Of a DNA stretch of 64,000 bases, positions 11,696 through 24,153 are shown piece by piece. This DNA comes from Paratinospora sagittata. Its lineage: Eukaryota; Streptophyta; Magnoliopsida; Ranunculales; Menispermaceae. Under the pieces are notes generated by a model. That model worked only from the letters and a program-made list of their open reading frames with translations. It ran no database searches and was not told where the DNA came from. The stretch is from assembly GCA_035771175.1 (NCBI GenBank), contig CM069590.1:33618821-33682820 (forward strand), in the 5' to 3' direction. Both the position numbers and the translations under genes were made by a program. Numbering within the stretch: the stretch's first letter is position 1; each line of letters opens with the position of its first letter.

Positions 11696-12307
11696 AAGTC
11701 CTAGAGAGTAAGGTGAGTGGAGGGAAAGGAAAAAAGAAGAGATAGGGAAGAAGAAGAGAAAGAAAGAGGAAGTTGCTTTGAGGGAAGTCTCAACAACGTT
11801 TTCATCAAAGAGCTTGAACTTAGTGCTATATGGTCAGATCGAGCTCAAACTTTGTCATAAAGTTCGTATCTTATGGGTATTCATTCTGGTCGGTGGAGAT
11901 CTTGATTGGAGTTTTCGTTTGAAAGATATAGCCTCCAAAACAAAGTTGATCGGAAAGTCTGGATTTCTCGCGCAGTTCAGATCAAACTTATAGATCTCTT
12001 AAATCTACCGTTGGATTGATATGATATTTAGGAAGGTGGTTCACAACTGATCTGTCTACATTATGAACAGTTGAGATGTTGGTGGGTCAAGTATTTTGTG
12101 TGATATAAGCATCTGAGTTCGAGTATTTGCTGCAAGAAAGGAGAAATTGTCTGATTAAAGACTTGTTCATCAAAGAGGCTTATCGTTTCGGTCCACCGTT
12201 GGATTGAGCTGAGTTTTGGACAGAAGGTTTGAATCTTGAATATTAAATGGAAAATTTGTAGAGTTGTTTGTATTAGGCCTAAATTTAGAATATGAACTTA
12301 GACCTTT

Positions 12308-15020
12308 TGTGACGCCCCGAAAATTATTTCATTTAGCCCATAACCCAATTGCATTTTGCCCAAACTCTATGTGTTGCCTTGATATGTTTGGTGTTTGTTT
12401 GATGGTTGTTTAATGTTTGTATATTTGATGCTTGATAATGTATATAAATATGTGCATCATAAATTGTATATGGGTCATGTTAAATTAAAGTATAATGCAT
12501 ATGTTATTATTTATGCATGGGCCCATTAAACCATGAATTGATATATGTTAGGATTGATTGAATAAAAGGATAAATAAAAATGAAAATTTGGTGTATTAAA
12601 TGGATTGGACATTTAAAATACATGGGAGCATGAGATTGGTTAAAGTACATGTGGTTGGTATGGGTAGTATGAGACCAACACATGTCAAGTTGGTGCATGA
12701 GAATGGGCAAGTGTCCTATGCCCCATTTCTTTTCTCCAACACATGTCAAGTTGGTGCATGAGACCAACACATGTCAAGTTGGTGCATGAGACCAACACAT
12801 GTCAAGTTGGTGCATGAGACCAACACATGTCAAGTTGGTGCATGAGAATGGACAAGTGTCCCATGCCCCATTTCTCTTCTCCAATACATGTCAAGTTGGT
12901 GCATGAAAATGGACAAGTGTCCCATGCCCCATTTATCTTCTCCACCACATGTCAAGTTGGTGCATGAGAATGGACAAGTGTTCCATGCCCCATTTCTCTT
13001 CTCCAATACATGTCAAGTTGGTGCATGAAAATGGACAAGTGTCCCATGCCCCATTTCTCCTCTCCAACACATGCCAAGGTTGGTGCATGAGAGTGGACAA
13101 GTGTCCCATGCCCTACTTCTCTTCCCCAAGGAAGTCTTAGAGGGTGAGATGAGTAGAGAGAGGAAAAAAGAAGAGAAAGGAAAGAAGAAGAGAAAGAAAG
13201 AGGAAGTTGCTTTGAGGAAAATCTCTGCAACGTTTTCATCAAAGAGCTGGATCTTGAGGATATATGGTCCGATTGAGCTCAAACGTTGTCAGCAAGTGCG
13301 TAGCTTATAGGTATTCGTTCTAGGCGGTGGAGATCTTGATTAGAGTTTGGTTCTTAACGTACATCAATCTGTACGGTCGATTTTGTGATTAAACATTTCT
13401 GTTGGTAGATTGGTACATCCTAACAGAATATTAAATGAAGAATTGTTAGGGTTGCTTGTATTAGACCTTTCCAAATAGCTTGCATGTCAACTATGTTGAC
13501 CTAATTGTCATTGTTGATGAACCCATGATGCAAAATCAGTGATATACATGGCTGAACATGGTGACCTAGTGTAAATCGGCAATATGGCCTAAGTATGAAA
13601 AATTTCATATTTTAGGGCTTTTGATGCTTTTGGCCTAAAATCATTGAATTGATGTAACTTATGTTTAATTAAGCATGATTAGGGTTGATTATGCTACTGA
13701 TTTGGTGGTTGTGACCATATCATGGGTTATGCCTACTTGTGATCAAATGGCCCAATTTGAGCATGTTTATGCCTAAGGAATTGAAAATCAGTATTTTTGA
13801 ATAATAGAATGGTTTATGAATGAGAACTATGCATTAGAGGCCTAAGTTATGTGATTTGAGTTCAATGGTGGGATTAGATGGGATTTAGGCCTATTGTCTA
13901 TATGTGGGCTGATTTTGGGTTGATGTGTAATATCTATGTGATTGAGCATAGAAATTGATGTATGGTAGGATATTGATGAATCTTTCAGGATCTTGATTGG
14001 GTTGATTCAGTTTGGTGGCCGTGTGTGGTTAGATACTCTCGCAAGGCTTGGTTGTGAGTAGACTTCATTTATGATTATATCTTTTATGTCATCATATTAC
14101 TTATATATATTGTATGTTGAAAGCATGAATGTGTTCTAATGTTTTGAATGATGCATTGATTTGAGAAAACCTTATGACTTTGGTTGGGCCCATCTATTTG
14201 GCTAATAGGGGGACTTAACCTTGTCATAGGAGGGTTTTAAAAAGGGAATATTTGGGGATGAGAACGGTACGGTGAAATAGACGTGCACTAGTAACCCCAA
14301 TGCATGTGGAATGTGGATCTAAATTGATAAGCTTTTACTTGCATCGAACTTATTATAAATGCTTGATATCTATATGTTATGAGTTTTTAATCATGCTACA
14401 CATTGACATGCATACATGATATTTATTGATGAGTATTGATAGCATATTTGAATTCTATTCACTGGGCACCGTTGGCTCACCCTCATTTTCCTCTTTCAGG
14501 TCCTTCTGTCCCGAATAAGGGCAAAAGAGTAGTCATATCTTGAGGGCCTAGCGTGTGAGGGAATCCAAGTCCTCGATGTGAGTTGAGAGGCATTTTGATT
14601 GAATTGTGTTTGGAATTATGTTGTATTATATTTTGGACTATGTAATTATAACACTTACCACATTGTGGTATGGGTAAGTTGAGACTTGTTAGATAGACCA
14701 TGTGGGCATATGAGGGTTTTTTTGTACCCATAGTTTTGGACTTTATGTGTATGTCAATCTTGATGGACTGTAAGGATTATGACGGTTTTATTTATTATTC
14801 ATTTTTATGGAGTATCTTTTGTCTTGGATGATTAAAACGGTTGGTAGTTTTGTTTAGTACCTTTTTTTATTATGTTGTTGTTTGGGATTAGGCTCGTAGG
14901 GTCTCAACCACCTCACGGAGGTTGAGAAGTGGTTGAAGATGCCTACGCCGGGCGTCCCGCCCCGGCATTCTGCACACCGATCCTTGCGGGGTTGGTGGTC
15001 CGAGGTGCGGGGTCGCCACA
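12308..15020 (+). repeat. 5' LTR of the complete T1 element
   Basis: 2713 bp, TGTGACGCCCCG to CGCCACA. Compared with the 3' LTR it lacks about 300 bp (junction near 13345-13352) and 25 bp near 13470, where the other copy has a segment flanked by TAGACCT. It keeps the full start of the LTR that the 3' LTR has lost. It carries a larger minisatellite array. Confidence 0.93.
12672..13130 (+). repeat. LTR minisatellite in the 5' LTR
   Basis: About nine copies of the ACATGTCAAGTTGGTGCATG half unit. They include a run of short ~28-bp units (12764-12845) and several full ~61-bp units with GACAAGTGTCCCATGCCCCA. Short open frames that cross it on both strands are repeat artefacts. Confidence 0.9.
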
Positions 15021-15022
15021 GT

Positions 15023-15034
15023 TGGTATCAGAGC
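15023..15034 (+). promoter_or_regulatory. Primer binding site for tRNA-iMet
   Basis: TGGTATCAGAGC begins two bases after the LTR end at 15020. It is a perfect 12-base complement of the plant initiator methionine tRNA 3' end and would prime minus-strand synthesis. Confidence 0.93.
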
Positions 15035-15254
15035 CTGATTTTACTAGGTTTGGTCTATGTATTGGACTTAGATGACTTTGACCTAGGAATTGGTTGAGAG
15101 ATTTAGGTGATTAAAAAGCTTAAAGGAACTAACTTAAAAGCCTTATTATCATATTTTCTGTGTGTATTATATGATATGGGTAGTTATGAGGCTTTGTTAA
15201 TGTTTTAAATTCTTTAATGTGTGATGGTTGCTCATATTTCTACTTCTCAGTGTC

Positions 15255-16220
15255 ATGAGGAGGAGCGAGAGATTGGGACAGCCACACACAGGGCCATCCG
15301 ATGATGACCGGATGAGGAGGATAGAGGAGATTATTCAGGCACAAGGCCGCTTGATGGCAACCCAGACTGCATAGATATAGGCGTTGGTGCAGCAGGTTGA
15401 GGCTGTTGCTCGACAGTCACCTCAAACAATACCTTAGGAGGCGGGCACTAGTGGGGCCGAGGCTAGTGGAGCTGTAGGGGCAGCAGGACCTCAGATGGCT
15501 GTACCTCCGCCTATGCCTACACCTGCTCCTACTATTGTGGAGAACCCCACTGATCGGCGAATCAGACTGCTAGAGAGGTTCATGAAGCTGAAGCCTAAGG
15601 AATTCACTGGTGGGGTTGACTTAAAGAAGGCCGAAGATTGGCTGAAGAATGTTGAGAAGATTAGTCACTCCTTAGATCCTTTGTGCTGCTCACACACTGG
15701 AGAGTGATGCAGAGGACTGGTGGCTTTCAGTGTTGGATACACAAGAGTGAAGAGTTGGGACACCTTCAAACGGTTCTTCTTAGAAGCTTACGTTCTAGAG
15801 ACTGAGAGGCAGGCTAAGCAACTCGAGTTTTTGAATCTCGCACAGGGCACCATGTCAGTCAGGGAGTACGAGCTCAGATTTAGGCAGCTCGCAATTTATG
15901 CCCCTGGGTTAGTTCAGACACTGAGTGATAAGATTATGAGGTTCTCTTTGAACCTAAGGCCTGCGATCCGACAGGCCTTGTCTGTGACGAAGATGACTGA
16001 TTTTGCCACAGTGGTCCAGAGGGCCAAACAGTATGAGTTGGCTGAGCGGGTTGATGGTATGTCTACACGGGCAGCTCCGGGTGTACAAACTTCATAGGCA
16101 GAGTCTGGGGGACAGTTCCAAACTCCATGGAAGAAGGGAAAATGGGGAAAAAAGAGAAAGTTTTATAGAGGAGCACAGTCCGAGGGTGCTCAGAGTGGGG
16201 CGTCCCAGATTCAGACTGGT
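15255..16220 (+). pseudogene. gag: Chromovirus-like gag
   Basis: Gag of the complete T1 element, starting at ATG 15255 (MRRSERLGQPHTGPS) about 220 bases after the primer site. The capsid-like core is split over frames: KPKEFTGGVDLKKAEDWL (about 15590-15645), WDTFKRFFLEAYV, and LAQGTMSVREYELRFRQL. Stops occur at about 15374 and 15705, with a frame change near 15710 and a stop at 16095-16097. It would form the particle that packages the RNA. Confidence 0.85.
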
Positions 16221-16931
16221 GTGATGGCCTCACCAGTGGTTTCCTCTCCTGTCCCGATTCTCATTCAGGCACCGAGTGCACCAAGACCCCCATTCCCACA
16301 GACTGCTGGCCGAGGCAGAGCTAGAGGCCGAGGTGGCTACGTGGCGACATCTCAGACTGGATCATCTGCGCCCAGGGCTCCGTTCTTATGTTATCAATGT
16401 GGGCAGGCTGGGCATAGGAAGTTAGAGTGTCCGAGTCTTCAGAGGGCTCAGGGATTTGTGCAGCAGTCCAGTGCCAGAGAGACAGCGAAGACAACTACTG
16501 AGCCAAACCCGACAACATCCAGGACTTTGGTGGAAGGTACTCTTATTATTTGTGGTGCTTCTATGCATGTATTATTAGATGCTGGGTCTACATTATCATT
16601 CATATCTGGACGTATGGTAGATAGTTTGCATTTGACTCCCATTAGGGCTAGTACATGGTTAGTGGTGAGTACTGTAGCTGGGGAGAGGATCTATCTGAAC
16701 ATGATTTGTAGCCAGTGTGTGGTTCAGATTGGTGATGTTGAGATGCCTATTGACTTTCGAGTCCTAGAGTTTTTAGAGTTTGATGCAATTCTAGGAATGG
16801 ATTGGCTCGCGGCTTATCATGCAGTTGTCGATATTTCGCGAAGAGAATCATTTTCCAGATCCCCAGACACCCAGTGTTTACACTACAGGGTAGAGCTTCA
16901 GACCAGAAAGTCACAAGGGGTAGATTTGTGA
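16221..16931 (+). pseudogene. pol: Gag zinc knuckle and aspartic protease
   Basis: This stretch is free of stops, with a proline-rich, RGRARGRGG-type basic region followed by a perfect CCHC knuckle CYQCGQAGHRKLEC (16389-16430) that would bind RNA. The protease motif follows as LLDAGSTLSFIS (about 16570-16605), with alanine in the usual D-(S/T)-G, then [15 protein letters not shown]. Just after that a frameshift near 16830 moves the true frame to the one open from 16802. Confidence 0.87.
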
Positions 16932-17800
16932 CTGATGGAGATATGGAGATTTTGGCTGGGTTAGTGCCTGATGAGGAAGAGACTAGTGAGGTGATACTTG
17001 AGGATATTGCCATTGTTAGGGACTTTCCAGATGTGTTCCCTGCGGATCTTCCAGGATTACCACCGAAGCGAGAGATCGATTTCATTATTGAACTAGTCTC
17101 TGGCATGAAGCCTATCTCCATGGCACCATATAGAATGGCACCAGCCGAGTTGAGAGAGTTGCAGAAACAGCTCGAGGAGTTAATGGCTAAGGGCTTTATT
17201 TGCCCGAGCGTGTCACCCTGGGGAGCTCCAGTTCTTTTTGTGAAAAAGAAAGATGGGAGCTTGCGGTTGTGCTTCGACTATCGCCAATTGAACAGGGTGA
17301 CCATCAAGAACAAATATTCTCTCCCAAGGATTGATGACTTGTTTGATCAGTTGAGGGGAGCGAGGTATTTTTAGAAGACTGATTTGTGCTCCGGGTATCA
17401 TCAGCTGAGGATTAGGGAGGAGGATGTGCCTAAGACAACATTGAGAACCCGCTATGGACATTATGAGTTCCTTGTGATGCCATTTGGTGTGACTAATGTA
17501 CCGGCGATGTTCATGGACCTGATGCAGAGGGTCTTTAGGCAGTATCTGGATAAGTTTGTCATCGTCTTCATTGATGACATATTGGTGTATTCCAAGACTG
17601 GGGCTGAGCATGAGGAATACCTCAAAGTGACCTTGCAGACTCTGAGAGAGCATAGGCTATATGCAAAGCTGAGCAAGTGCGAGTTTTGGATCACCGAAGT
17701 GAAGTTCTTAGGTCATGTGGTGAGTTCTGAGGGGATTTCTGTTGATCCGTCTAAGGTTGAAGCCATTATCAGTTGGCCTAGGCCTACTAAAGTGACCGAG
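16932..17800 (+). pseudogene. pol: Chromovirus reverse transcriptase
   Basis: RT domain in the frame open from 16802: [57 protein letters not shown] at about 17372, where other copies read RYFSKID, breaks it. The next open stretch has [25 protein letters not shown] and the catalytic FIDDILVYS (FIDD at 17567-17578), all intact, then LSKCEFW and [13 protein letters not shown]. The catalytic aspartates are kept. Confidence 0.9.
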
Positions 17801-18540
17801 ATCAGAAGCTTTCTTGGGTTAGCTGGTTACTATAGGAGATTCGTTCAGGGATTCTCCAAGATAGCTACGCCTATGACTAGGCTCACCCAGAAAGATGTGT
17901 CCTTTGTATGGACCGAGGAGTGTGAGAATGCCTTTTTAGAGCTGAAGAAAAGATTGACATCTATGCCAGTGTTGATTTTGCCAGAGCCTGATCAGGAGTT
18001 GGTTATCTATACTGATGCCTCTCGTATCGGCTTGGGTTGTGTGTTGCTGCAGAAGGATAGGGTCATTGCTTGTGCATCGAGGCAGTTGAAGATGCATGAA
18101 AAAAACTATCATGTTCATGACTTAGAACTGGCCCGTTTTTGTTTTGGAGATTTGGAGGCATTATCTCTATGGTGAGAGATTCACTTTGTATTCTTACCAT
18201 AAGAGCCTCAAGTATTTGTTCTCTCAGAAGGAATTGAACATGAGGCAGAGATAGTGGTTAGAGCTCCTCAAAGACTATGATTTTACATTGGAATACCAGC
18301 TAGGTAAAGCCAATGTAGTGGCTGATGCGTTGAGCAGGAAGCGGGTAGAGACAGTTATGGTAGCACGCCAGATGTCTCATGAGTGGAGACTACTTGAGGT
18401 GGCTACGGTTATTAGTATATGTGCTACCCCTTCAGATCAGATTGTGATATGTGCTCAGATGAGAGCTCAGCCTACACAGGTCCAAGAGGTGATTGACCAA
18501 CAAAGACTTGACGTTGATTTTGTGATGTAAAAGTCTTGGG
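17801..18540 (+). pseudogene. pol: Chromovirus RNase H
   Basis: Continues without break from [56 protein letters not shown], then DLELA near 18123-18137. A small frameshift follows (the next residues read [13 protein letters not shown]), and the frame is lost up to about 18290. There [14 protein letters not shown] marks the end of the domain, followed by a linker rich in Q and R ending in a stop near 18530. Confidence 0.87.
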
Positions 18541-19683
18541 CTGAGAGCAGTGATTTTACTGATTGACACTTGTCATCTGATGGTGCCTTTGAGATTTAGG
18601 GGACGTTTATGGGTTCCCGCAGATCCACGACTCAGACAGAGTGTTCTCCAAGAGGCTAACAGATCTCATTATGCTATTCATCCTGGCGGAACCAAGATGT
18701 ATCATGATATGAAAAGAATGTATTGGTGGCCCGCCATGAAGAGAGAGATAGCTCAGTTCATTCAAAGGTGTGAGATCTGTCAGAGGGTCAAAGCTGAGCA
18801 TCAGAGGCCTAGAGGGCAGATGCAACCGCTTGCCATTCCTGAGTGGAAGTCGGAGCATATTACTATGGACTTTGTTGTGGGATTACCCAACACCCCAAGG
18901 AGACATAATGTTGTTTGGGTTATTATTGATCGCTTGACTAAGTCCGCTCACTTTCTACCAGTAGACACTAGGGATTCTATGGACAAGTTGGGCAGACTCT
19001 ATATGCGGGAGATAGTTAGATTACATGGAGTGCCAGTTTCGATTGTGTCAGATAGGGATCCGAGGTTTACATCGAAATTCTGGCATGAGTTGCAGAGGCA
19101 GCTCGACACTAGACTAGATCTCAGTACCTCTTTTCACCCTCAGACTGATGGCCAGTCTGAGAGGTTGATATCGATTTTGGAGGATATGCTTCGAGCTTGT
19201 GTCCTTGAGTCGAGTGGTAACTGGGAGGAGTACATACATCTGTGTGAGTTCGCGTACAACAACAACTATCAGTCCAGTATTGGCATGGCTCCTTTCGAGG
19301 CATTGTATGGTCAACCATGTAGATCTCCGGTCTGTTGGACGGAGGTAGGGGATATTGCAGTGATGGGACCAGAGTTTGCACAAGAACACACAAAGAAGAT
19401 TAAGATGATCAAGCAAAATATGAAGGTAGCCCAAGACAGGCAGAAGAGTTACGCTGATGCCAAGCGGAAGACCGTAGAGTTCGAGGTGGGTGACCAAGTT
19501 TTATTGAAGGTCTCGCCTCAGAAGGGCCAGACGAGATTTGGGATAAAAGGCAAGCTCGCTCAGAGATTTATTAGGCCGTTCGAGGTTTTAGAACGAATTG
19601 GCCCTGTCGCTTACCGATTTGCCTTGCCACCTCAGTTAGCAACAGTCCACAATGTCTTTCATGTGTCAATGCTGAGAGTGTAA
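18541..19683 (+). pseudogene. pol: Chromovirus integrase
   Basis: Open for 377 codons, the best kept part of this element. The zinc module reads HYAIHPGGTKMYHDM...CEICQRVK (two H and two C visible). The catalytic D, D and E lie in [24 protein letters not shown] and SERLISILEDML. The C-terminal GPY/F-like region is VGDQVLLKVSPQKGQTRFG to GPVAYRFALPP, then FHVSMLRV and a stop. It would insert the DNA copy into the genome. Confidence 0.92.
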
Positions 19684-19930
19684 AAGAGTGATTTTGATCA
19701 CGTCTTGGACTAGAGGAACATTGAGCTAAGGTAGGATGGGACATATGATGAGAAACCTATTCAGATACTTGACCACAAGGTCCATAGGTTACGTAACCGC
19801 GAGATTCCGACGGTTAAGGTGAGATGAGAGTTCAATGGCGAGGAGCAGGTTACTTGGGACCGTGAGGACTACATGATGGAGCACTTTGCCGAGTTCATGG
19901 GCTTAGGTAATTTCTTAACCTTAAAACTTC
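19684..19930 (+). pseudogene. pol: Chromodomain-like C-terminal tail of integrase
   Basis: After the integrase stop the same frame continues with KSDFDHVLD, PIQILDHKVHRLRNREIP, NGEEQVTWDREDYMMEHF and AEFMGL. This has the layout of the chromodomain tail of Tekay/Del integrases, which in chromoviruses guides insertion to particular chromatin. Stops lie at about 19681, 19711, 19729 and 19825. The intact-looking counterpart is on the minus strand at 40740-40980. Confidence 0.75.
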
Positions 19931-19948
19931 GAGGACGAAGTTCATTCT

Positions 19949-19961
19949 AAGGCGGGTGTGA
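19949..19961 (+). promoter_or_regulatory. Polypurine tract
   Basis: TAAGGCGGGTGTGA directly before the LTR start TGTGACTCCCC at 19962. The minus-strand relative at 40683-40695 has the corresponding AAGGTGGGTGTGA. Confidence 0.75.
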
Positions 19962-22598
19962 TGTGACTCCCCAAAAATTATTTCATCTAGCCCATAACCC
20001 AACTTCATAATGTCACATGCCCCATTTCTCTTCTCCAATACATGTCAAGTTTGTGCATGAAAATGGACAAGTGTCCCATGCCCCATTTCTCTTCTCTAAC
20101 ACATGTAAAGTTGGTGCATGAGACAAACACATGCCAAGTTAGTGCATGAGAATAGACAAGTGTTCCATGTCCCATTTCTCTTCTCCAATACATGTCAAGT
20201 TGGTGCATGAAAATGGACAAGTGTCCCAAGCCCCATTTATCATCTCCAACACATGTCAAGGTTGGTGCATGAGAGTGGACAAGTGTCCCATGCCCTACTT
20301 CTCTTCCCCTAGGAAGTCTTAGAGGGTGAGATGAGTAGAGAGAGGAAAAAAGAAGAGAAAGGAAAGAAGAAGAGAAAGAAAGAGGGAGTTGCTTTGAGGA
20401 AAATCTCTGCAACGTTTTCATCAAAGATCTGGATCTTGAGGATATATCGTCCGATTGAGCTCAAACGTTGTCAGCAAGTTTGTAGCTTATGGGTATTTAT
20501 TCTGGGCGGTGGAGATCTTGATTAGAGTTTTCGTCTAAGAGATATAACCTCTCAAAAAAAGCTGGTCGGAAAGTCTGGATGTCTCACACTGTTTCGATCA
20601 ACCTAGTGGATCACCTAAATCTACCGTTTGATGGATATGAAGTTTGGGTATGTGGTTTACAACTGATATTTCTGCATTATGAACGGTGGCGATTTTTATG
20701 GCGTAAGTATGTTGTGTGATATAGTCATCTGAGTTTGAGTATTTGCAGCAAGAAAGGAGAAATTATCTGATTAGAGACTTGTTCATCAAAGTGGCTAATC
20801 TTTTCGTTCCACCGTTGGATTGAGCTAATGTTTGGACGGAAGGTTTGATTCTTAAGATACTGAAATCTGTACGGTTGATTTTGTGATTAAATATTTCTGT
20901 TGGTAGATTGGTACATCTTAACAGAATATTAAATGAAGAATTGGTAGGATTGCTTGTATTAGACCTAAATTTAGAATATGAACTTAGACCTTTCCAAATA
21001 GCTTGCATGTCAACTATGTTGACCTAATTGTCATTGTTGATGAACCCATGATGCAAAATTAGTGATATACATAGCTGAACATGGTGACCTAGTGTAAATC
21101 GGCAATATGGCCTAAGTATGGAAAATTTCATATTTTAGGGCTTTTGATGCTTTTGGCCTAGAATCATTGAATTGATGTAACTTATGTTTAATTAAGCATG
21201 ATTAGGGTTGATTATGCTACTGATTTGGTGGTTGTGACCATATCATGGGTTATGCCTACTTGTGATCAAATGGCCCAATTTGAGCATGTTTATGCCTAAG
21301 GAATTGAAAATCAGTATTTTTGAATAATAGAATGGTTTATGAATGGGAACTATGCATTAGAGGCCTAAGTTATGTGATTTGAGTTGAATGGTGGGATTAG
21401 ATGGGATTTAAGCCTATTGTCTATATGTGGGCTGATTTTGGGTTGATGTGTAATATCTATGTGATTGAGCATAGAAATTGATGTATGGTAGGATATTGAT
21501 GAATGTTTCAGGATCTTGATTGGGTTGATTCGGTTTGGTGGCCGTGTGTGGTTAGATACTCTCGCGAGGCTTGGTTGTGAGTAGACTTCATTTTTTATTA
21601 TATCTTTTATGTCATCATATCACTTATATATATTGTATGTTGAAAGCATGAATGTGTTCTAATGTTTTGAATGATGCATTGATTTGAGAAAACCTTATGA
21701 CTTTGGTTGGGCCCATCTATTTGGCTAATAGGGGGACTTAACCTTGTCATAGGAGGGTTTTAAAAAGGGAATATTTGGGGATGAGAACGGTACGGTGAAA
21801 TAGACGTGCACTAGTAACGCCAAATAAATATGATTGGGGTCAACGGTACGGTGAAATAGACGTGCACTAGTAACCCCAATGTATGTGGAATGTGGATCTA
21901 AATTGATAAGCTTTTACTTGCATCGAACTTATTATAAATGCTTGATATCTATATGTTATGAGCTTTTAATCGTGCTACACATTGACATGCATACATGATA
22001 TTTATTGATGAGTATTGATAGCATATTTGAATTCTATTCACTGGGCACCGTTGGCTCACCCTCATTTTCCTCTTTCAGGTCCTTCTGTCCCGAATAAGGG
22101 CAAAAGAGTAGTCATATCTTGAGGGCCTAGCGTGTGAGGGAATCCAAGTCCTCGATGTGAGTTGAGAGGCATTTTGATTGAATTGTGTTTGAAATTATGA
22201 TGTATTATATTTTGGACTATGTAATTAGAACACTTACCACATTGTAGTATGGGTGAGTTGAGACTTGTTAGATAGACAATGTGGGCATATGAGGGTTTTT
22301 TTTGTACCCATAGTTTTAGACTTTGTGTATGTCAATCTTGATGGACTGTAAGGATTATGACGGTTTTATTTATGATTCATTTTTATGGAGTATCTCTTGT
22401 CTTGGATGATTAATACGGTTGGTAGTTTTCTTTAGTAGCTTTTTTTATTATGTCGTTGTTTGGGATAAGGCTCGTAGGGTCTCAACCACCTCACGAAGGT
22501 TGAGAAGTGGTTGGGGTTGCCTACGCAGGGCGTCCCGCCCCGGCATTCCGCACACCGATCCTTGCGGGGTTAGTGGTCCGGGGTGCGGGGTCGCCACA
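19962..22598 (+). repeat. 3' LTR of the complete T1 element
   Basis: TGTGACTCCCC to CGCCACA, 2637 bp. Right after the first ~45 bases (CATAACCCAACTTCATAATG) it jumps into the minisatellite, so several hundred bases of the LTR start are missing compared with the 5' LTR. It has the ~300-bp and 25-bp segments absent from the 5' LTR, and the 56-bp duplication near 21780-21890. No gene lies inside. Confidence 0.93.
20016..20300 (+). repeat. LTR minisatellite in the 3' LTR
   Basis: Five to six degenerate copies of ACATGTCAAGTTGGTGCATG with the CAAGTGTCCCATGCCCCATT half. There are fewer and more degenerate units than in the 5' LTR of the same element. Confidence 0.85.
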
Positions 22599-24153
22599 CC
22601 TTTTCAAATAGCTTGCATGTCAACTATGTTGACCTAGTTGCCATTGTTGATGAACTCATGATGCAAAATCAGTAATATACACAGCTGAACATGGTGACCT
22701 ACTGTAAATAGGCAATATGGCCTAAGCATGGAAAATTTCATATTTTAGGGATTTTGATGCTTTTGGCCTAGAATCATTGAATTGATGCAATTTATGTCTA
22801 ATTAAGCATGATTAGGGTTGATTATGCTACTGATTTGGTGGTCGTGACCATATCAGGGGTTAGGCCTACTTGTGATCAAATGACCCAATTTGGGCATGTT
22901 TATACCTAAGGAATTGAAAATCAGTATTTTTGATTAATTGAATAGTTTATGAATGAGAACTATGCATTAGAGGCCTAAGTCATGTGATTTGAGTTGAATG
23001 ATGGGATTAGTTGGGATTTAGGCCTATTGTCTATATGTTGGCTGATTTAGGGTTGATGTGTAATGTCTATGTGATTGAGCATAGAAATTGATGTATGATA
23101 GGATATTGATGAATGTTTCAGGATCTTGATTGGGTTGATTCAGTTTGGTGGCCGTGTGTGGTTAGATACTCTCGCGAGGCTTGGTTGTGAGTAGACTTCA
23201 TTTTTTATTATATCTTTTATGTCATCATATCACTTATATATATTGTATGTTGAGAGCATGAATGTGTCCTAATGTTTTGAATGATGCGTTGATTTGAGAA
23301 AACCTTATGACTTTGGTTGGGCCCATCTATCTGCCTAATAGGGGGACTTAACCTTGTCATAGGAGGGTTTTAAAAAGGAAATATTTGGGGATGAGAACGG
23401 TACGGTGAAATAGACGTGCACTAGTAACCCCAATGCATGTGGAATGTGGATCCAAATTGATAAGCTTTTACTTGCATCGAACTTATTATAAATGCTTGAT
23501 ATTTATATGTTATGAGCTTTTAATCATGCTACACATTGACATGCATACATGATATTTATTGATGAGTATTGAGAGCATATTTGAATTCTATTCACTGGGC
23601 ACCGTTTGCTCACCCTCATTTTCCTCTTTCGGGTACTTTTGTCCTGAATAAGGGCAAAGGAGTAGTCATATCTTGAGGGTCGTGCCGGCGAGAGAATCCA
23701 TGGCCTGGATGTGAGTTGAGAGGCATTTTGATTCAACTATGTTTTAAATTATGATGTATTATATTTTGGACTATGTAATTATAACACTTACCACATTGTA
23801 GTATGGGTGAGTTGGGACGTGTTAGATAGACCACGTGGACATATGACGGTGTTTTTTGTACCCTTAGTTTTGGACTTTATGTGTATGTCAATCTTGATGG
23901 ACTGTAGGGATTATGACGATTTTATTTATGGTTCATTTTTATGGAGTATCTCTTGTCTTGGATGATTAATACGGTTGGTAGTTTTGTTTAGTACCTGTTT
24001 ATATTATGTCGTTGTTTGGGATAAGGCTCGTAGGGTCTCAACCCCCTCACCAAGGTTGAGGACTGGTATGAGATGCCTACGCCGGGCGTCCCGCCCCGGC
24101 ATTCCGCACGCCATTCCTAGCGAGCTTGGTGGTCGGGGTGTGGGGTCGCCACA

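Larger units (their letters stand above)
12308..22598 (+). mobile_element. Complete Tekay-like Ty3/Gypsy element (T1)
   Basis: 5' LTR 12308-15020, tRNA-iMet primer site, gag-pol, polypurine tract and 3' LTR 19962-22598. The target duplication CCTTT is at 12303-12307 and 22599-22603. The target is the T1 solo LTR of the same family, so the element landed in a relative. Domain order gag, protease, RT, RNase H, integrase and a chromodomain-like tail fits the Tekay/Del chromovirus lineage. Many stops and frameshifts mean it is not autonomous now. Confidence 0.95.
10935..24153 (+). mobile_element. Tekay-like solo LTR (T1) split by a nested complete element
   Basis: One LTR in two pieces, 10935-12307 and 22604-24153 (about 2.92 kb together). 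It starts TGTGACGCCCTG, ends CGCCACA, and is flanked by a perfect 5-bp target duplication GAATA (10930-10934 and 24154-24158). No internal region belongs to it, so it is a solo LTR left by LTR-LTR recombination. It interrupts ATH2 ORF2. The gap 12308-22603 is a later insertion of the same family. Confidence 0.93.

Noticed and set aside
12952..13310. Overlapping open frames of 60-100 codons on both strands
   Set aside because: They cross the LTR minisatellite, consist of the repeated unit, and are open on both strands because of its composition.
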